Assembly (NCBI GenBank): GCA_964460905.1
Contig: CAYWRM010000004.1
Span: 94,120-158,119, forward strand
Origin: GCA-002708315 sp964460905
GTDB lineage: Bacteria; Bacteroidota; Bacteroidia; Bacteroidales; F082
DNA: 64,000 nt
Direction: 5' to 3'
The first letter of the stretch is position 1; each line of letters starts with the position of its first letter. Both the position numbers and the translations under genes were made by a program. This document shows positions 26,585-35,543 of this stretch, piece after piece. The notes below the pieces were generated by a model, which saw nothing but the letters and a program-made list of their open reading frames with translations, searched no databases and was not told the DNA's origin.

Positions 26585-26592
26585 CAAATTTA
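26585..26592 (-). promoter_or_regulatory. -7 box TAAATTTG for the DUF4956-VTC pair
   Basis: TAAATTTG followed by CA on the minus strand lies 28 bases upstream of ATG 26557. It sits directly after a terminator, so the two-gene unit DUF4956-VTC probably has its own transcript. Confidence 0.55.
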
Positions 26593-26593
26593 T

Positions 26594-26638
26594 AAAAAAA
26601 GCCGGTGTTAAACATTATTAATAACACCGGCTTTTTTT
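26594..26638 (-). terminator. Bidirectional Rho-independent terminator after the small lipoprotein gene
   Basis: GCCGGTGTTA (26601-26610) pairs perfectly with TAACACCGGC (26622-26631). It is flanked by seven A on the left and seven T on the right, so it can work in both directions. It follows the minus-strand gene 26652-27191. Confidence 0.9.
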
Positions 26639-26651
26639 ATTCAAATGAATC

Positions 26652-27191
26652 TTAGTTTATAGGATTAGCTACAATTTCTGAATTTATTGAAACAAGAATA
26701 TTAAATTCAGCGCTGTCCACAACTGTTTCACCTGTCATAGAAACTGTAAATACATCTTGATCCATAAGAATATCTTCAACTGTATCCCGTTGTCCTGATT
26801 CATTTCCTAATGTTAAAACTGTTCCTTCAGATATTTGAATGTTTGTAAATGTCCATGTGGCAAAGCGACTAGCGTTAGAAACTGTTAGATTAGCAGAGAT
26901 AAGAGTAACGTCAGGATTAATAAATTGAACAGTACCTTTAGCTTCCGAAATATCAATACCAGTTATAGTACTTGCATATTGTGCGAAATCTGAATTGCTT
27001 GTTGGGTCGATGGTTTCACTAATATTAAACACACCATTGGTTGATTTTGTCTCTGGAGTTACAATTATGTCAAGCTCAGTTTCATATTCTGCAACAAATT
27101 TGACATCAAGAACATCTTTTGCCTCATTACAACTCGAAAAGACAACTCCGACGAGCATTAAACCTATAAATAATTTTGCAATGTTTTTCAT
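26652..27191 (-). CDS. Small lipoprotein of unknown function
   Basis: The 179-residue protein has a lipoprotein signal peptide ending V-F-S-S-C21. The rest is beta-rich with no cysteine and no recognised motif (T-E-L-D-I-I-V-T, T-L-I-S-A-N-L-T-V). It resembles small immunoglobulin-like envelope lipoproteins only in general composition. It has its own TATATTTG promoter and a strong terminator, so it is probably monocistronic, although it lies within a run of five minus-strand envelope genes (CotH-like, LruC, this gene, DUF4956, VTC). I do not recognise the family. Confidence 0.75.
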   Translation of the reverse strand: MKNIAKLFIGLMLVGVVFSSCNEAKDVLDVKFVAEYETELDIIVTPETKSTNGVFNISETIDPTSNSDFAQYASTITGIDISEAKGTVQFINPDVTLISANLTVSNASRFATWTFTNIQISEGTVLTLGNESGQRDTVEDILMDQDVFTVSMTGETVVDSAEFNILVSINSEIVANPIN

Positions 27192-27230
27192 GATAGTTTG
27201 TTTTTAATGTTTTGTTTTGAGTTAAGACTG

Positions 27231-27238
27231 CAAATATA
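27231..27238 (-). promoter_or_regulatory. -7 box TATATTTG for the small lipoprotein gene
   Basis: TATATTTG followed by CAG on the minus strand lies 40 bases upstream of ATG 27191, leaving a leader of about 33 bases. Confidence 0.6.
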
Positions 27239-27404
27239 CGAAATAGTTGTTTCGTAAAAAGTTAATATGTTGTTAAACCTTTTATGATTGATATATAAAT
27301 ATTGCAACTTATGATTATTATTTATGTTAGTGATATGAAAATTAGATAAAATAGAAACTGTAGATTGTATATGTTATTTCAGTAATCAAGGATAAAGTAC
27401 AAAT

Positions 27405-27437
27405 AAAAAAGAGACCATCTTATTTAAACAGTCTCTT
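27405..27437 (-). terminator. Probable terminator of the second LruC gene
   Basis: A 7 bp stem (AAGAGAC 27409-27415 with GTCTCTT 27431-27437) has a 15-base loop. Read on the minus strand it runs into a T-run (complement of A 27405-27410). The stem is short. Confidence 0.5.
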
Positions 27438-27454
27438 CTTTTATTTTTTAATTT

Positions 27455-29497
27455 TTAATCAGGTATTTGATATATTTTACTGTCATCTCTATAGCCGGTC
27501 TCATCTTCATACCAATCTTGATAATCAGAACCTTCACTTTGTGCCCAATCGGCAAACTTTAAGTGGGCAGATGTTACTAGTGCTTTCTCTTTTGGATAAG
27601 CAAAATCAGACCAAATATCAATTGCCCACGGTAAGTTAGATTCAGTTTTATAATATCTGTTATTGGCAGGAATACTGTTGTCATTTTGTGTTCCAAATAA
27701 AGCTGTACTAGCTAAATCTGTTGGTGCATGATCGGGTAGGTGAATCTCTTTGGTTCTATCTCCATCAATTATAAGAAATGGGTTGAAAGATGGTATCCCT
27801 ATTTCATTAGAAGTATATGGTTGGTCAAATTCAACTGATAAACTTAATGTAACTGGATCTACGTAGGGAGCACCTGGAGTTGTATTTGCTCCTATTCCGC
27901 TTCCCGGGTATGGCAAAAGATTATAAGTGTTATCAAAAGCAATAATTACAGCATTGCTTTGACTGGCTTCGGTGCCATTTGCATTTGTTGAAATATAACT
28001 TTCCTGAATATCCTGACCTGTGATACTGGTGATCTTATTAGGGGCAACTGTAAACTCAAATCCAAATCCATTGCTAAAAGTAGCTCCATGAGCCTTGATT
28101 TTTAGTACAGCATCTACTTTAACGATCTTATTGCTTCCATTTGTTATTTGATTGAAGTTGTAATTTAGCACTAAATCATTAAAATCATAATCACCTTTGC
28201 CAGGCCATAAATCTTCATATGCTAAAGTTCCAAAAGCAGTATTACATGGGTAATAATTGTTGAATGCGTAATTAATGTTGTTAGGATAATCATCGAAAGC
28301 ATCGGGTATATTGTCACTATCTGAATCAATACCTGTATAATCAACTACCGGAAAGTCTAAAATTGCACATGGAATCGGATCTATAGTTATATAATAGATA
28401 ACATCATTGAAATCATGATCACAAGTGGAAGGATCAGTACCTGCATTATCTCTTTGAATATCTTCCCATCCAAGTATTGTTAATTCACGCCCCGGATCAT
28501 AAAGCATTACGCTGTGTTGTTGTAAAGCTGCGCTTGTTTCAGGATTAAATTCTCTATTAGAATATAAGTAATTATATCCGTCAGTAATTGTACCATTATT
28601 CCAACCATTTGCAATAAGCACCCATCCAATACCTGTGTTCTCAGCAAATGTACCAATCTTAACTTTATTGCCGGCATGTAATCCACCACCACTTCCTGCG
28701 AATGAAGTATTAGGATAAATTACCGTAATTGTTGTAATATCACTTGTTGAAGTAGGGGGGGAGTTCATATCATATGTATAAAAACCAAGTACATTTTTAT
28801 ATCCTGCACCTTCTGAAACAAATGTTACCCAAACTGAAGTTTCACATTGAAGTAGTAGGTCATGTTCGTAGTCTGTTGACATATAATCAGGATGTGTTGT
28901 AGCCAAGTTTTGTCTTTCGGGGAATGAATTGTTTAAATCTGATAAAAAACCACTTGGAATTGGGTCGTCAACTGGTTCCAAATAATCAGGAACCCCTTGA
29001 CTATTATAGGTGCCAAGGAAAGCAATATCGCTGTTGGTGCTTTTTGGAATAATTGATGAAGAGGATTTTTTATTTACCGGTATACCTCCAAAAGTATGTT
29101 CCGCAATTCCATTGTCTATAGGTACTTCAATAAAATTAACCAAACCAATTTGTGATGTTCCAAAAACAAGACTCTCATAATAGGCAGAAACAGGCCTGTA
29201 AATTGTGAATAATCCTTGTTCGTTGGTAATACCTTTTGCCATTAATAAACCCCCTTCTTCAGGAAAATCAGTATAAACAGATACCAGCACATTATTCATT
29301 GTGTTGTTCTGGTTGTCTTTAGTGTATATCTTAACTGTTATGTCTTTAGTAGTACTCCAGTTAAAATTCTCACTTATATTTAAATCTTCCAAGGCTGTGG
29401 GTTCATCGCCAGTGTTTTCGTTGTTATCTTTTTTACATGAAATAATTGAAAAAGAAATAATCAACATTAAAATTAGTGGCAGTCTTATATTTTTCAT
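27455..29497 (-). CDS. LruC-domain surface lipoprotein with DUF4114-like region
   Basis: The 680-residue protein has a lipoprotein signal peptide ending S-I-I-S-C21. Its mature N-terminus (L-N-I-S-E-N-F-N-W-S-T-T-K) matches that of the LruC protein at 2623-4779. A carboxypeptidase-regulatory-like beta-sandwich seems to occupy about 50-130. A DUF4114-like segment lies near 315-365 (G-W-E-D-I, D-H-D-F-N-D-V-I-Y-Y). A calcium-binding-type D-S-D-S-D-N-I-P-D-A-F-D-D repeat follows. The C-terminal LruC region opens with A-Y-E-D-L-W-P-G-K-G-D-Y-D-F-N-D and ends D-W-Y-E-D-E-T-G-Y-R-D-D. It is an envelope protein whose Asp-rich motifs suggest calcium. Its role is unknown, and it sits between the CotH-like and small lipoprotein genes. 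Confidence 0.85.
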   Translation of the reverse strand: MKNIRLPLILMLIISFSIISCKKDNNENTGDEPTALEDLNISENFNWSTTKDITVKIYTKDNQNNTMNNVLVSVYTDFPEEGGLLMAKGITNEQGLFTIYRPVSAYYESLVFGTSQIGLVNFIEVPIDNGIAEHTFGGIPVNKKSSSSIIPKSTNSDIAFLGTYNSQGVPDYLEPVDDPIPSGFLSDLNNSFPERQNLATTHPDYMSTDYEHDLLLQCETSVWVTFVSEGAGYKNVLGFYTYDMNSPPTSTSDITTITVIYPNTSFAGSGGGLHAGNKVKIGTFAENTGIGWVLIANGWNNGTITDGYNYLYSNREFNPETSAALQQHSVMLYDPGRELTILGWEDIQRDNAGTDPSTCDHDFNDVIYYITIDPIPCAILDFPVVDYTGIDSDSDNIPDAFDDYPNNINYAFNNYYPCNTAFGTLAYEDLWPGKGDYDFNDLVLNYNFNQITNGSNKIVKVDAVLKIKAHGATFSNGFGFEFTVAPNKITSITGQDIQESYISTNANGTEASQSNAVIIAFDNTYNLLPYPGSGIGANTTPGAPYVDPVTLSLSVEFDQPYTSNEIGIPSFNPFLIIDGDRTKEIHLPDHAPTDLASTALFGTQNDNSIPANNRYYKTESNLPWAIDIWSDFAYPKEKALVTSAHLKFADWAQSEGSDYQDWYEDETGYRDDSKIYQIPD

Positions 29498-29723
29498 ATC
29501 AGTGGTATTAATTAGTTTTGTGAAAATAGTCTATCAAAGCTCATTCCGCAATAGTTAATGTGTTTATTACCAACATTATATTGTTAATATGATTATAAAA
29601 CATTTTCTCAAAATGGGAATGATTGTACTATATTGGATTCGGTCATTTGCGATAAGATTCAAATTATATTATTTTTCGTGTTATTGTTTTAATATAGATG
29701 CCTTAAAGCGATAAATATAATAC

Positions 29724-32700
29724 CTAATAAAATAATTCTGCTACATTCTTTTGAGTTCCTTTTATAGTATCGTTGTTTTCAATTACGATGGAACCTTGTT
29801 CAATAAGAAAACGGTTTTTAGAATTAAGCAGTTGAGTATTATTAAGTATTAATGTTGATGGTCCATATTCAGGTTTCTTTTGAAGAAGAACAATGCCGTA
29901 ATTGCAATGTGAAATAGTGCAGTTATCAGCTTGTACAACTGATAAATCCTTGGATGCAAGACCAATTCCTGATGAAGTAATTGTAGTATTTTCAACTATT
30001 AATTGCGAGTTTTCGCCACCACTTATTCCCTTGTCGTTGGCATTGTTTATTTCAACACCCTGGATAAGTATTTGACTTCCAGAGAAATCTATCGCATCAT
30101 TTCCTGTATTTGTAAACTTAGTATCAATAACTTTTCCTGTGCTAAAATCGGAGTCAAATGCATCACTATAGATATAGTCAAATATTGAGTTTTTAAGAAT
30201 AAAATCAGAACGGATTATATTTAGAGCATCTTCACATTGATTACGATAGAAGGTGGTGTTGGTAATTTCTACATCTGATTCATAAAAATTAACTGCTCCC
30301 GTAAGAGTCCAACCCATAAAATCAAGAGTGTTTAGGTTTTTAAATACCGTGTTTTTAACATGCGATATTCCACCGGCTTGTAATACAGTGAATCCATTGG
30401 CGGAAAAATCAGATGAAGTGATAGTTACAGGGTTCTCTTTTGTGCCGTTTATTGTTATTGGTGAATATGAAATGAAACCAGCATTGTTAATCATATTTAT
30501 AGTAGTGCTCTCATGAAAGTATACTCTGTAACCCAAAGGTATAATTACAGTTTCGTTTATTGTAATATTCCCCTTTTTGATATGTACATTTTTGCTTTCT
30601 ACGCGTTCAATTATATTTGTGTCAGGAAATGGATGTGCATCAATCAACTGTTGAACTGGAGATGGTTTTGCAGAGGGTTCAGGCCATGGCATTATTTCTA
30701 TAGCCATAATATCATAATGATCTTTGATGCTAAAAAACAAAAAATTAAGTTCTTTTTCTTCAGTTGAGAAAAATACTGTACCAGGAGTTCCATTACTAAA
30801 CCCTGATACAATTGGAACAGGTACAATTACTTCTGTAATTTTTTTATTTCCCTTACCCAATCCTAAAATTACAATCTCTCCTGGATAAAAATTATTAATC
30901 TTGTAAACTGATGAATCAGCATAAGTGTTTTGTTTATAACATGATATAAGGTTATGGGCAAGAAAATCTTTAATAATGGTGTCGTAATTAATTTTTTCTT
31001 TTGATTTATTCAGCCATTGCAGATTTTCTTTTTTCATTGTGAGAAATTGCTTTTTAAATTTAGGTAGATCCTTCCTGATATTATTAGCATTTTCCAGAAT
31101 ATCATTTTTAAAGAAATATTGTTCAGGGAATTCAATTTTTATTAATGAGTCATAAAAATTAAGCTGATCATGAGTGCAAATAAATAAGGAATCCAGAAAA
31201 GCTACAGATGAGTATTTCTCCAAATAATTAATATATTGTTCAGTAAAAATTGCATCATTAAACAATTCTCTTAACATTAAAAATTCATCATTAATTGTTG
31301 CAATTGAATTGTTTTTTAAATAGCCGTAAATTGTTCTTTTCCCTACTTCTTCTAAGCCTATATCTGAATAACAATCGTATGAAATTGGTTCCAGCTTGCA
31401 TAGCACAGGATTATAATAAAAACGTTGATTATGCCATATTATACTATGACGTGCCAGGAATACATCGGCAATAGCAAAATACTTGGCAAGCATCTCAGTG
31501 TTAAATATTTCTGAAGCACTTGCCAGACGGTTTTTATATTGATACATTAAGTTTTGCGCAATTAAAAACTGATTGAAAAGATTAGAATCTGCAACGGTTT
31601 TGGTGGTTGAAAAAGGTTTGATAGTGGCTGCTTCAAAAACTGGTGTTCGAAAATTATATCTTTTTCCTTTTGTATTAAAAACGCGAGTATCCCATAAGGC
31701 ATCTTCAACAAATCGTACAATAGGTCCTTCACGCCTTTTTTGTGATTCCACTAATTGCTTTGTAAAGTGTTCTTCATATGCGTAAATACCAGTATTTTCT
31801 CCAATAATGGTAACTGGCATAAATCCATATCGTGTTGTAAGTAGATCTTCTGATATCATAAACTGGTGAAGAAACCATTCGTTTACTCCGAGCCTTGATA
31901 ATGGGCTTTGAACTGAAAAAACGCGCATATTGTTCCAAGTATTACCTTTTTTTAGCTTAATTCGGAACGACCATTTATTTCCATGAAGATGATCTAACCA
32001 ATCGCCTTTTAGCCGCATATCTGACTTCATAAGTTTGTTGTTGGCAAAAGCAAAACCCTTAATCCAATCATCATCTGTTGATTGTAGTACTCCGGCAATA
32101 AAAGCTCGCTTACGAATCTCAATTAGTTTTATGTATTCCGAAGTATCCATCTCAATATGAAATACATCTTCATTAAATATCGGAAATGCTTTTTTTTCAA
32201 TAATTTGTATGCTTATATCATCAAAAAATACACTGTCTTTTCCCGGATTCCATACATAAACTTTAAGTTTTTGAAATTCTTTGGTAGGAGGAACATAAAA
32301 ATTTAGACTAAGTTTTCCCCAGCCATTCTCGTCAATTTTAACAGGATTTTTTGCAGCAAAATAATAATTTGTTCCTGTAATGACAGCAACTAGCTGGCCT
32401 TCTGCGCCTTTGCGCCAAATCGACATTTCGAAATAGCTATCTCTTTTTATCCCTGGCAATTCAATTGAAAGAGCAAATGCATTTTTTGGTGTGGTTATGA
32501 CAGAGAAGTTACCGCTTCGTTTTTGAATACTTGTTTGAAGACTTCCACCAGAAAAAAGATAGTTGTCATTAGTATCTGCTATAAAATACTTTTTGTTTTT
32601 TGATAGGGTTTCAAGTGATGAAGTTATATTGTATTCACTTTGATGTTTAAATTTCTTGGCACACGATGAAATCAAAATAATTACTGCTATAATTGCTGAT

Positions 32701-32729
32701 GTAGCTGATATTTTTATTATCCGTGTCAT
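29724..32729 (-). CDS. CotH-kinase-like lipoprotein with N-terminal beta-sandwich and C-terminal beta-helix (second copy)
   Basis: This 1001-residue protein is collinear with the one at 11122-14148. It has a lipoprotein signal (I-S-S-C23), a jelly-roll-like domain to about 185 ending Y-V-W-N-P-G-K-D-S-V-F-F-D-D-I, a CotH-like part (M-R-L-K-G-D-W, Y-A-Y-E-E-H-F, E-P-I-S-Y-D-C-Y-S-D) and a beta-helix from about 740. The C-termini also match (K-N-V-A-E-L-F-Y against K-N-L-S-D-I-F-Y). The G-D-W and D-x-Y-[TS]-D motifs are conserved in both, so both may be active kinases or both share a structural role. It heads a minus-strand run that includes the DUF4956 and VTC genes. It is expected to be an outer-membrane or surface lipoprotein. 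Confidence 0.75.
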   Translation of the reverse strand: MTRIIKISATSAIIAVIILISSCAKKFKHQSEYNITSSLETLSKNKKYFIADTNDNYLFSGGSLQTSIQKRSGNFSVITTPKNAFALSIELPGIKRDSYFEMSIWRKGAEGQLVAVITGTNYYFAAKNPVKIDENGWGKLSLNFYVPPTKEFQKLKVYVWNPGKDSVFFDDISIQIIEKKAFPIFNEDVFHIEMDTSEYIKLIEIRKRAFIAGVLQSTDDDWIKGFAFANNKLMKSDMRLKGDWLDHLHGNKWSFRIKLKKGNTWNNMRVFSVQSPLSRLGVNEWFLHQFMISEDLLTTRYGFMPVTIIGENTGIYAYEEHFTKQLVESQKRREGPIVRFVEDALWDTRVFNTKGKRYNFRTPVFEAATIKPFSTTKTVADSNLFNQFLIAQNLMYQYKNRLASASEIFNTEMLAKYFAIADVFLARHSIIWHNQRFYYNPVLCKLEPISYDCYSDIGLEEVGKRTIYGYLKNNSIATINDEFLMLRELFNDAIFTEQYINYLEKYSSVAFLDSLFICTHDQLNFYDSLIKIEFPEQYFFKNDILENANNIRKDLPKFKKQFLTMKKENLQWLNKSKEKINYDTIIKDFLAHNLISCYKQNTYADSSVYKINNFYPGEIVILGLGKGNKKITEVIVPVPIVSGFSNGTPGTVFFSTEEKELNFLFFSIKDHYDIMAIEIMPWPEPSAKPSPVQQLIDAHPFPDTNIIERVESKNVHIKKGNITINETVIIPLGYRVYFHESTTINMINNAGFISYSPITINGTKENPVTITSSDFSANGFTVLQAGGISHVKNTVFKNLNTLDFMGWTLTGAVNFYESDVEITNTTFYRNQCEDALNIIRSDFILKNSIFDYIYSDAFDSDFSTGKVIDTKFTNTGNDAIDFSGSQILIQGVEINNANDKGISGGENSQLIVENTTITSSGIGLASKDLSVVQADNCTISHCNYGIVLLQKKPEYGPSTLILNNTQLLNSKNRFLIEQGSIVIENNDTIKGTQKNVAELFY

Positions 32730-32746
32730 CGAAAAAAGGTATGCTG

Positions 32747-32754
32747 CAAATATA
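32747..32754 (-). promoter_or_regulatory. -7 box TATATTTG for the second CotH-like gene
   Basis: TATATTTG followed by CAG on the minus strand lies 18 bases upstream of ATG 32729, giving a leader of about 10 bases. Confidence 0.55.
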
Positions 32755-32842
32755 ACCTAAACTATACAAATTTCAGAATAACTTTTTTAATACATTTGAA
32801 ACATTATATTTTGCTATTATATATTTATTATCCTCTTAAAAG

Positions 32843-34297
32843 ATGTTCAAATTCAGTAACATAAAAATAATATGCATAAGTATGTTTATTCCATTTTTGT
32901 TAGGGCATAATTATGTAAGTGCAGCAATTGTTTTTAACAAATTCGACTCTCCATATGTAATTGACACAGATTATATTGTAGATGCTGGTGACACTCTTAT
33001 TATGGAAGCTGGTGTACAAGTTATTCTCAATGAAAATATTAACATTTTGATTTTTGGCATATTGTTTATTAACGGGGTACCTGACGACCCTGTGTTTTTA
33101 ACACCGGCAATTGACAGTATTGGATGGGGAATAATTGAAATAGATAGCCCCGGAAAGGAATGTAGGCTTGAGAATGTTTATATTACTGATGGGCGGATTA
33201 TTACACATGATGTTAGTTTGGTAATGCAGAATGTTTATTTTTTTAACAGGCAAGACTTAGCCTGGAATGATGCAATTACACGAGTATTAGGAGGGAATGT
33301 AGTTATTATCGATTCTAGAATTACGGGATCTGGTGTAGGTGAAGGATTCTTAATTCATAATCAATCGAATTCAATTGTTTCACACTGTAATTTTGAAAAC
33401 ATACCAGATGCTATTGAGTTTATAAATGTTGATAATGGAATAATCAGAGGAAATGTTTTTTCAGATTTGCCTGATGATGCAATTGACTTAAATAATTGTT
33501 CAAATATCCTAATTGATAGTAATATTATTACAAATGCTGAGGACAGGGGAATGGAAATTGGAAGCGAAAATTTTGGAAGTTCAGACAATATTATAATACA
33601 TAGAAACCTCATTATTGGTTGTAATGAAGGTGTCATTTTTAAAGAGAATTCATTCGGGTTGTTGCAAAATAATACTTTTTATAAAAATAATATTGCTGTT
33701 AGTTGTATTGAATCTCAGAGTGTTGCAAGAGGAAGTTCCATAATAATTGAAAATTCTATTTTTTCAATGTCTGTTGATGCTGACTTTTATTTTGATAATG
33801 CATCCACGATTGATGTAAGCTATTCATTGTCAGATATGTTATTGCCTAATGGAACAAATAATCTATTTGATGACCCCCTTTTTGTAAACCCAGAAGAAAA
33901 TGATTTTTCGTTGTTGGATAATTCACCTTGTATTAACGCGGGTGATCCTCAAAGCCCATTGGATCCTGATTATACAGTTTGTGATATGGGTGCATACTAT
34001 TATAATTCAGATACATCTACAATTTATGAAAATGAATTGTATTCAATTATTGCGTATCCAAACCCATGTATGGGGAAGTTTTACTTAAAATATTATCTAT
34101 TACATGAAAATACAGTTAGCCTGGTTATGTTTGATATTTTTGGCATTAAAATAAACGAAGCTACTTACAAAGATCAATTTTCTGGATATCATACAATTAT
34201 GATTGACCTCTCCGATTATAATATTGCAGGTCCGATAGTTTGCAGGTTTTTTGCTGGAGATTATTTCAAGGAGTTTATTATGATAAAGCACGATTAG
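32843..34297 (+). CDS. Secreted parallel beta-helix protein with T9SS-type C-terminus
   Basis: The 484-residue protein has a signal peptide (cut near V-S-A-A, residue 28). A right-handed beta-helix runs from about residue 45 to 330, with turns such as N-S-I-V-S-H-C-N-F, G-I-I-R-G-N-V-F and N-I-I-I-H-R-N-L-I. A segment with D-P-L-F-V-N-P and S-P-C-I-N-A-G-D-P near 355-375 is typical of choice-of-anchor/beta-helix proteins. The last 80 residues resemble a T9SS sorting domain (A-Y-P-N-P-C near 410), although the final strand F-I-M-I-K-H-D is atypical. It is divergent from the second CotH-like gene, which carries a similar helix. A carbohydrate-binding or lyase role is possible, but no catalytic motif is evident. 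Confidence 0.75.
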   Translation: MFKFSNIKIICISMFIPFLLGHNYVSAAIVFNKFDSPYVIDTDYIVDAGDTLIMEAGVQVILNENINILIFGILFINGVPDDPVFLTPAIDSIGWGIIEIDSPGKECRLENVYITDGRIITHDVSLVMQNVYFFNRQDLAWNDAITRVLGGNVVIIDSRITGSGVGEGFLIHNQSNSIVSHCNFENIPDAIEFINVDNGIIRGNVFSDLPDDAIDLNNCSNILIDSNIITNAEDRGMEIGSENFGSSDNIIIHRNLIIGCNEGVIFKENSFGLLQNNTFYKNNIAVSCIESQSVARGSSIIIENSIFSMSVDADFYFDNASTIDVSYSLSDMLLPNGTNNLFDDPLFVNPEENDFSLLDNSPCINAGDPQSPLDPDYTVCDMGAYYYNSDTSTIYENELYSIIAYPNPCMGKFYLKYYLLHENTVSLVMFDIFGIKINEATYKDQFSGYHTIMIDLSDYNIAGPIVCRFFAGDYFKEFIMIKHD

Positions 34298-34328
34298 AAA
34301 TTCTGCCTGAATTTTAAAGAATTAATAT

Positions 34329-34336
34329 TACTTTTG
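34329..34336 (+). promoter_or_regulatory. -7 box TACTTTTG for the lamin-tail gene
   Basis: TACTTTTG followed by C fits the consensus. The leader would be about 30 bases, A/T-rich, as is usual before Bacteroidota starts. Confidence 0.6.
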
Positions 34337-34372
34337 CTACATAAAATATATTACTAATTTAAAAAAATTATC

Positions 34373-35452
34373 ATGAAAAAAACTTTACTAATCTTATTCT
34401 TAGCATTTTTTGCAATCTCAATTCATGCTCAAACAGATTTATTCTTCTCAGAATATGCTGAAGGCACTGGTAACAATAAGTGTGTTGAAATTTACAACCC
34501 TACTAATCAGGATGTTGATCTTAGTGAGTATTATGTACTTAGGTTTAGTAATGGTAATTCAACCTTTACTTCAGGAGGAGCAACTCAACTGGAAGGAACA
34601 CTGGAACCATATAAAACTTATGTATTGGTAAACGGACAAACTACAAGCACATCTAGTTCCCCAGCTTGTAGCCCGGTATTGCAAGCATTGGCTAATCAAT
34701 TAGATCATGATTATCCTGCACCAACGTATATGAATGGAAACGATGCTATCGCTTTGATTAAAACTCCTGGTGGTGAAACGCCTAATGCTGATATGTCGAA
34801 TGTAACTTCTGTTGATTTAATTGGTCAAATTGGTTTAGGAAGTCTTATTGAAGATGAAACTGGTTGGTCGTATGTACAGGATTCTACGTTAACTTACAAT
34901 AATTCCGGTGGAGAACCAGTAGACGGACAGATAATTAATTTTATTGTTCAGGATAAAGCAATGGACGGAAATACATATGGTCCCTTCTGGATGTCATGGA
35001 CATCAAATCATTCACTTATTAGAAAACCAACTGTTGTTGATGGTATTAAGGCTAATCCAAATCCATTTAATGTTAAGATGGAATGGGATACTGTTGCAGC
35101 TGTACTAGATAGCCTGGGTTATCCTACTTACACAGATATTTGGACTAACCTCGGTTCACATGCATGTGTAGCTGATCCAAACTATTTATCAGTTGACGAG
35201 AACTCAGCAATGGGTACATTAAGTTTATATCCTAATCCTGTTGTTTCTGATCATTTTGCATTTAATACAAGTGCTCCTGTTGAGTCTATTTATGTATTTG
35301 ACATACTTGGTAAAGTTATCTATCAAGAGGTATTCACTTCTCCTGTTAAGACAACAGATGTAGCTGTTGCTTCAATGAAAAAGGGAGTTTATATGGTAAA
35401 AGTTGTTTTTGTTGATAATAGCTCAACAACTCAAAAACTACTAGTTAGATAA
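34373..35452 (+). CDS. Secreted lamin-tail-domain protein with T9SS type A sorting domain
   Basis: A signal peptide (cut after I-H-A-Q, residue 20) precedes a lamin tail domain (about 22-130): F-F-S-E-Y-A-E-G, C-V-E-I-Y-N-P-T, V-D-L-S-E-Y-Y-V and L-V-N-G-Q. A middle region of about 150 residues has no clear motif. The last 75 residues are a T9SS sorting domain (L-Y-P-N-P-V, then M-K-K-G-V-Y-M-V-K-V, final L-L-V-R). Lamin tail domains in secreted bacterial proteins often accompany extracellular nucleases or phosphoesterases and are thought to bind ligands or surfaces. It is followed by a terminator, then by the TonB-dependent receptor and PLD-like genes on the same strand. It may act with them. 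Confidence 0.85.
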   Translation: MKKTLLILFLAFFAISIHAQTDLFFSEYAEGTGNNKCVEIYNPTNQDVDLSEYYVLRFSNGNSTFTSGGATQLEGTLEPYKTYVLVNGQTTSTSSSPACSPVLQALANQLDHDYPAPTYMNGNDAIALIKTPGGETPNADMSNVTSVDLIGQIGLGSLIEDETGWSYVQDSTLTYNNSGGEPVDGQIINFIVQDKAMDGNTYGPFWMSWTSNHSLIRKPTVVDGIKANPNPFNVKMEWDTVAAVLDSLGYPTYTDIWTNLGSHACVADPNYLSVDENSAMGTLSLYPNPVVSDHFAFNTSAPVESIYVFDILGKVIYQEVFTSPVKTTDVAVASMKKGVYMVKVVFVDNSSTTQKLLVR

Positions 35453-35480
35453 ATCTACATTAAGTTATTTGTAATAAAAA

Positions 35481-35516
35481 GTTGTCTGGGTTGGAAGTCA
35501 TTTCAGACAACTTTTT
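35481..35516 (+). terminator. Rho-independent terminator after the lamin-tail gene
   Basis: GTTGTCTG (35481-35488) pairs with CAGACAAC (35504-35511) and is extended by an A-run on the left and T-run on the right. The downstream receptor gene starts only 28 bases later, so some read-through is likely if the genes are co-expressed. Confidence 0.85.
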
Positions 35517-35543
35517 ATTTCTAAGTTTAAAATTATTCGATTT

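Noticed and set aside
29498..29723. Promoter or RNA element upstream of the second LruC gene
   Set aside because: The best match (TATTTTCA) lacks the final G and has no spaced -33; nothing else stands out in the 226 bases.
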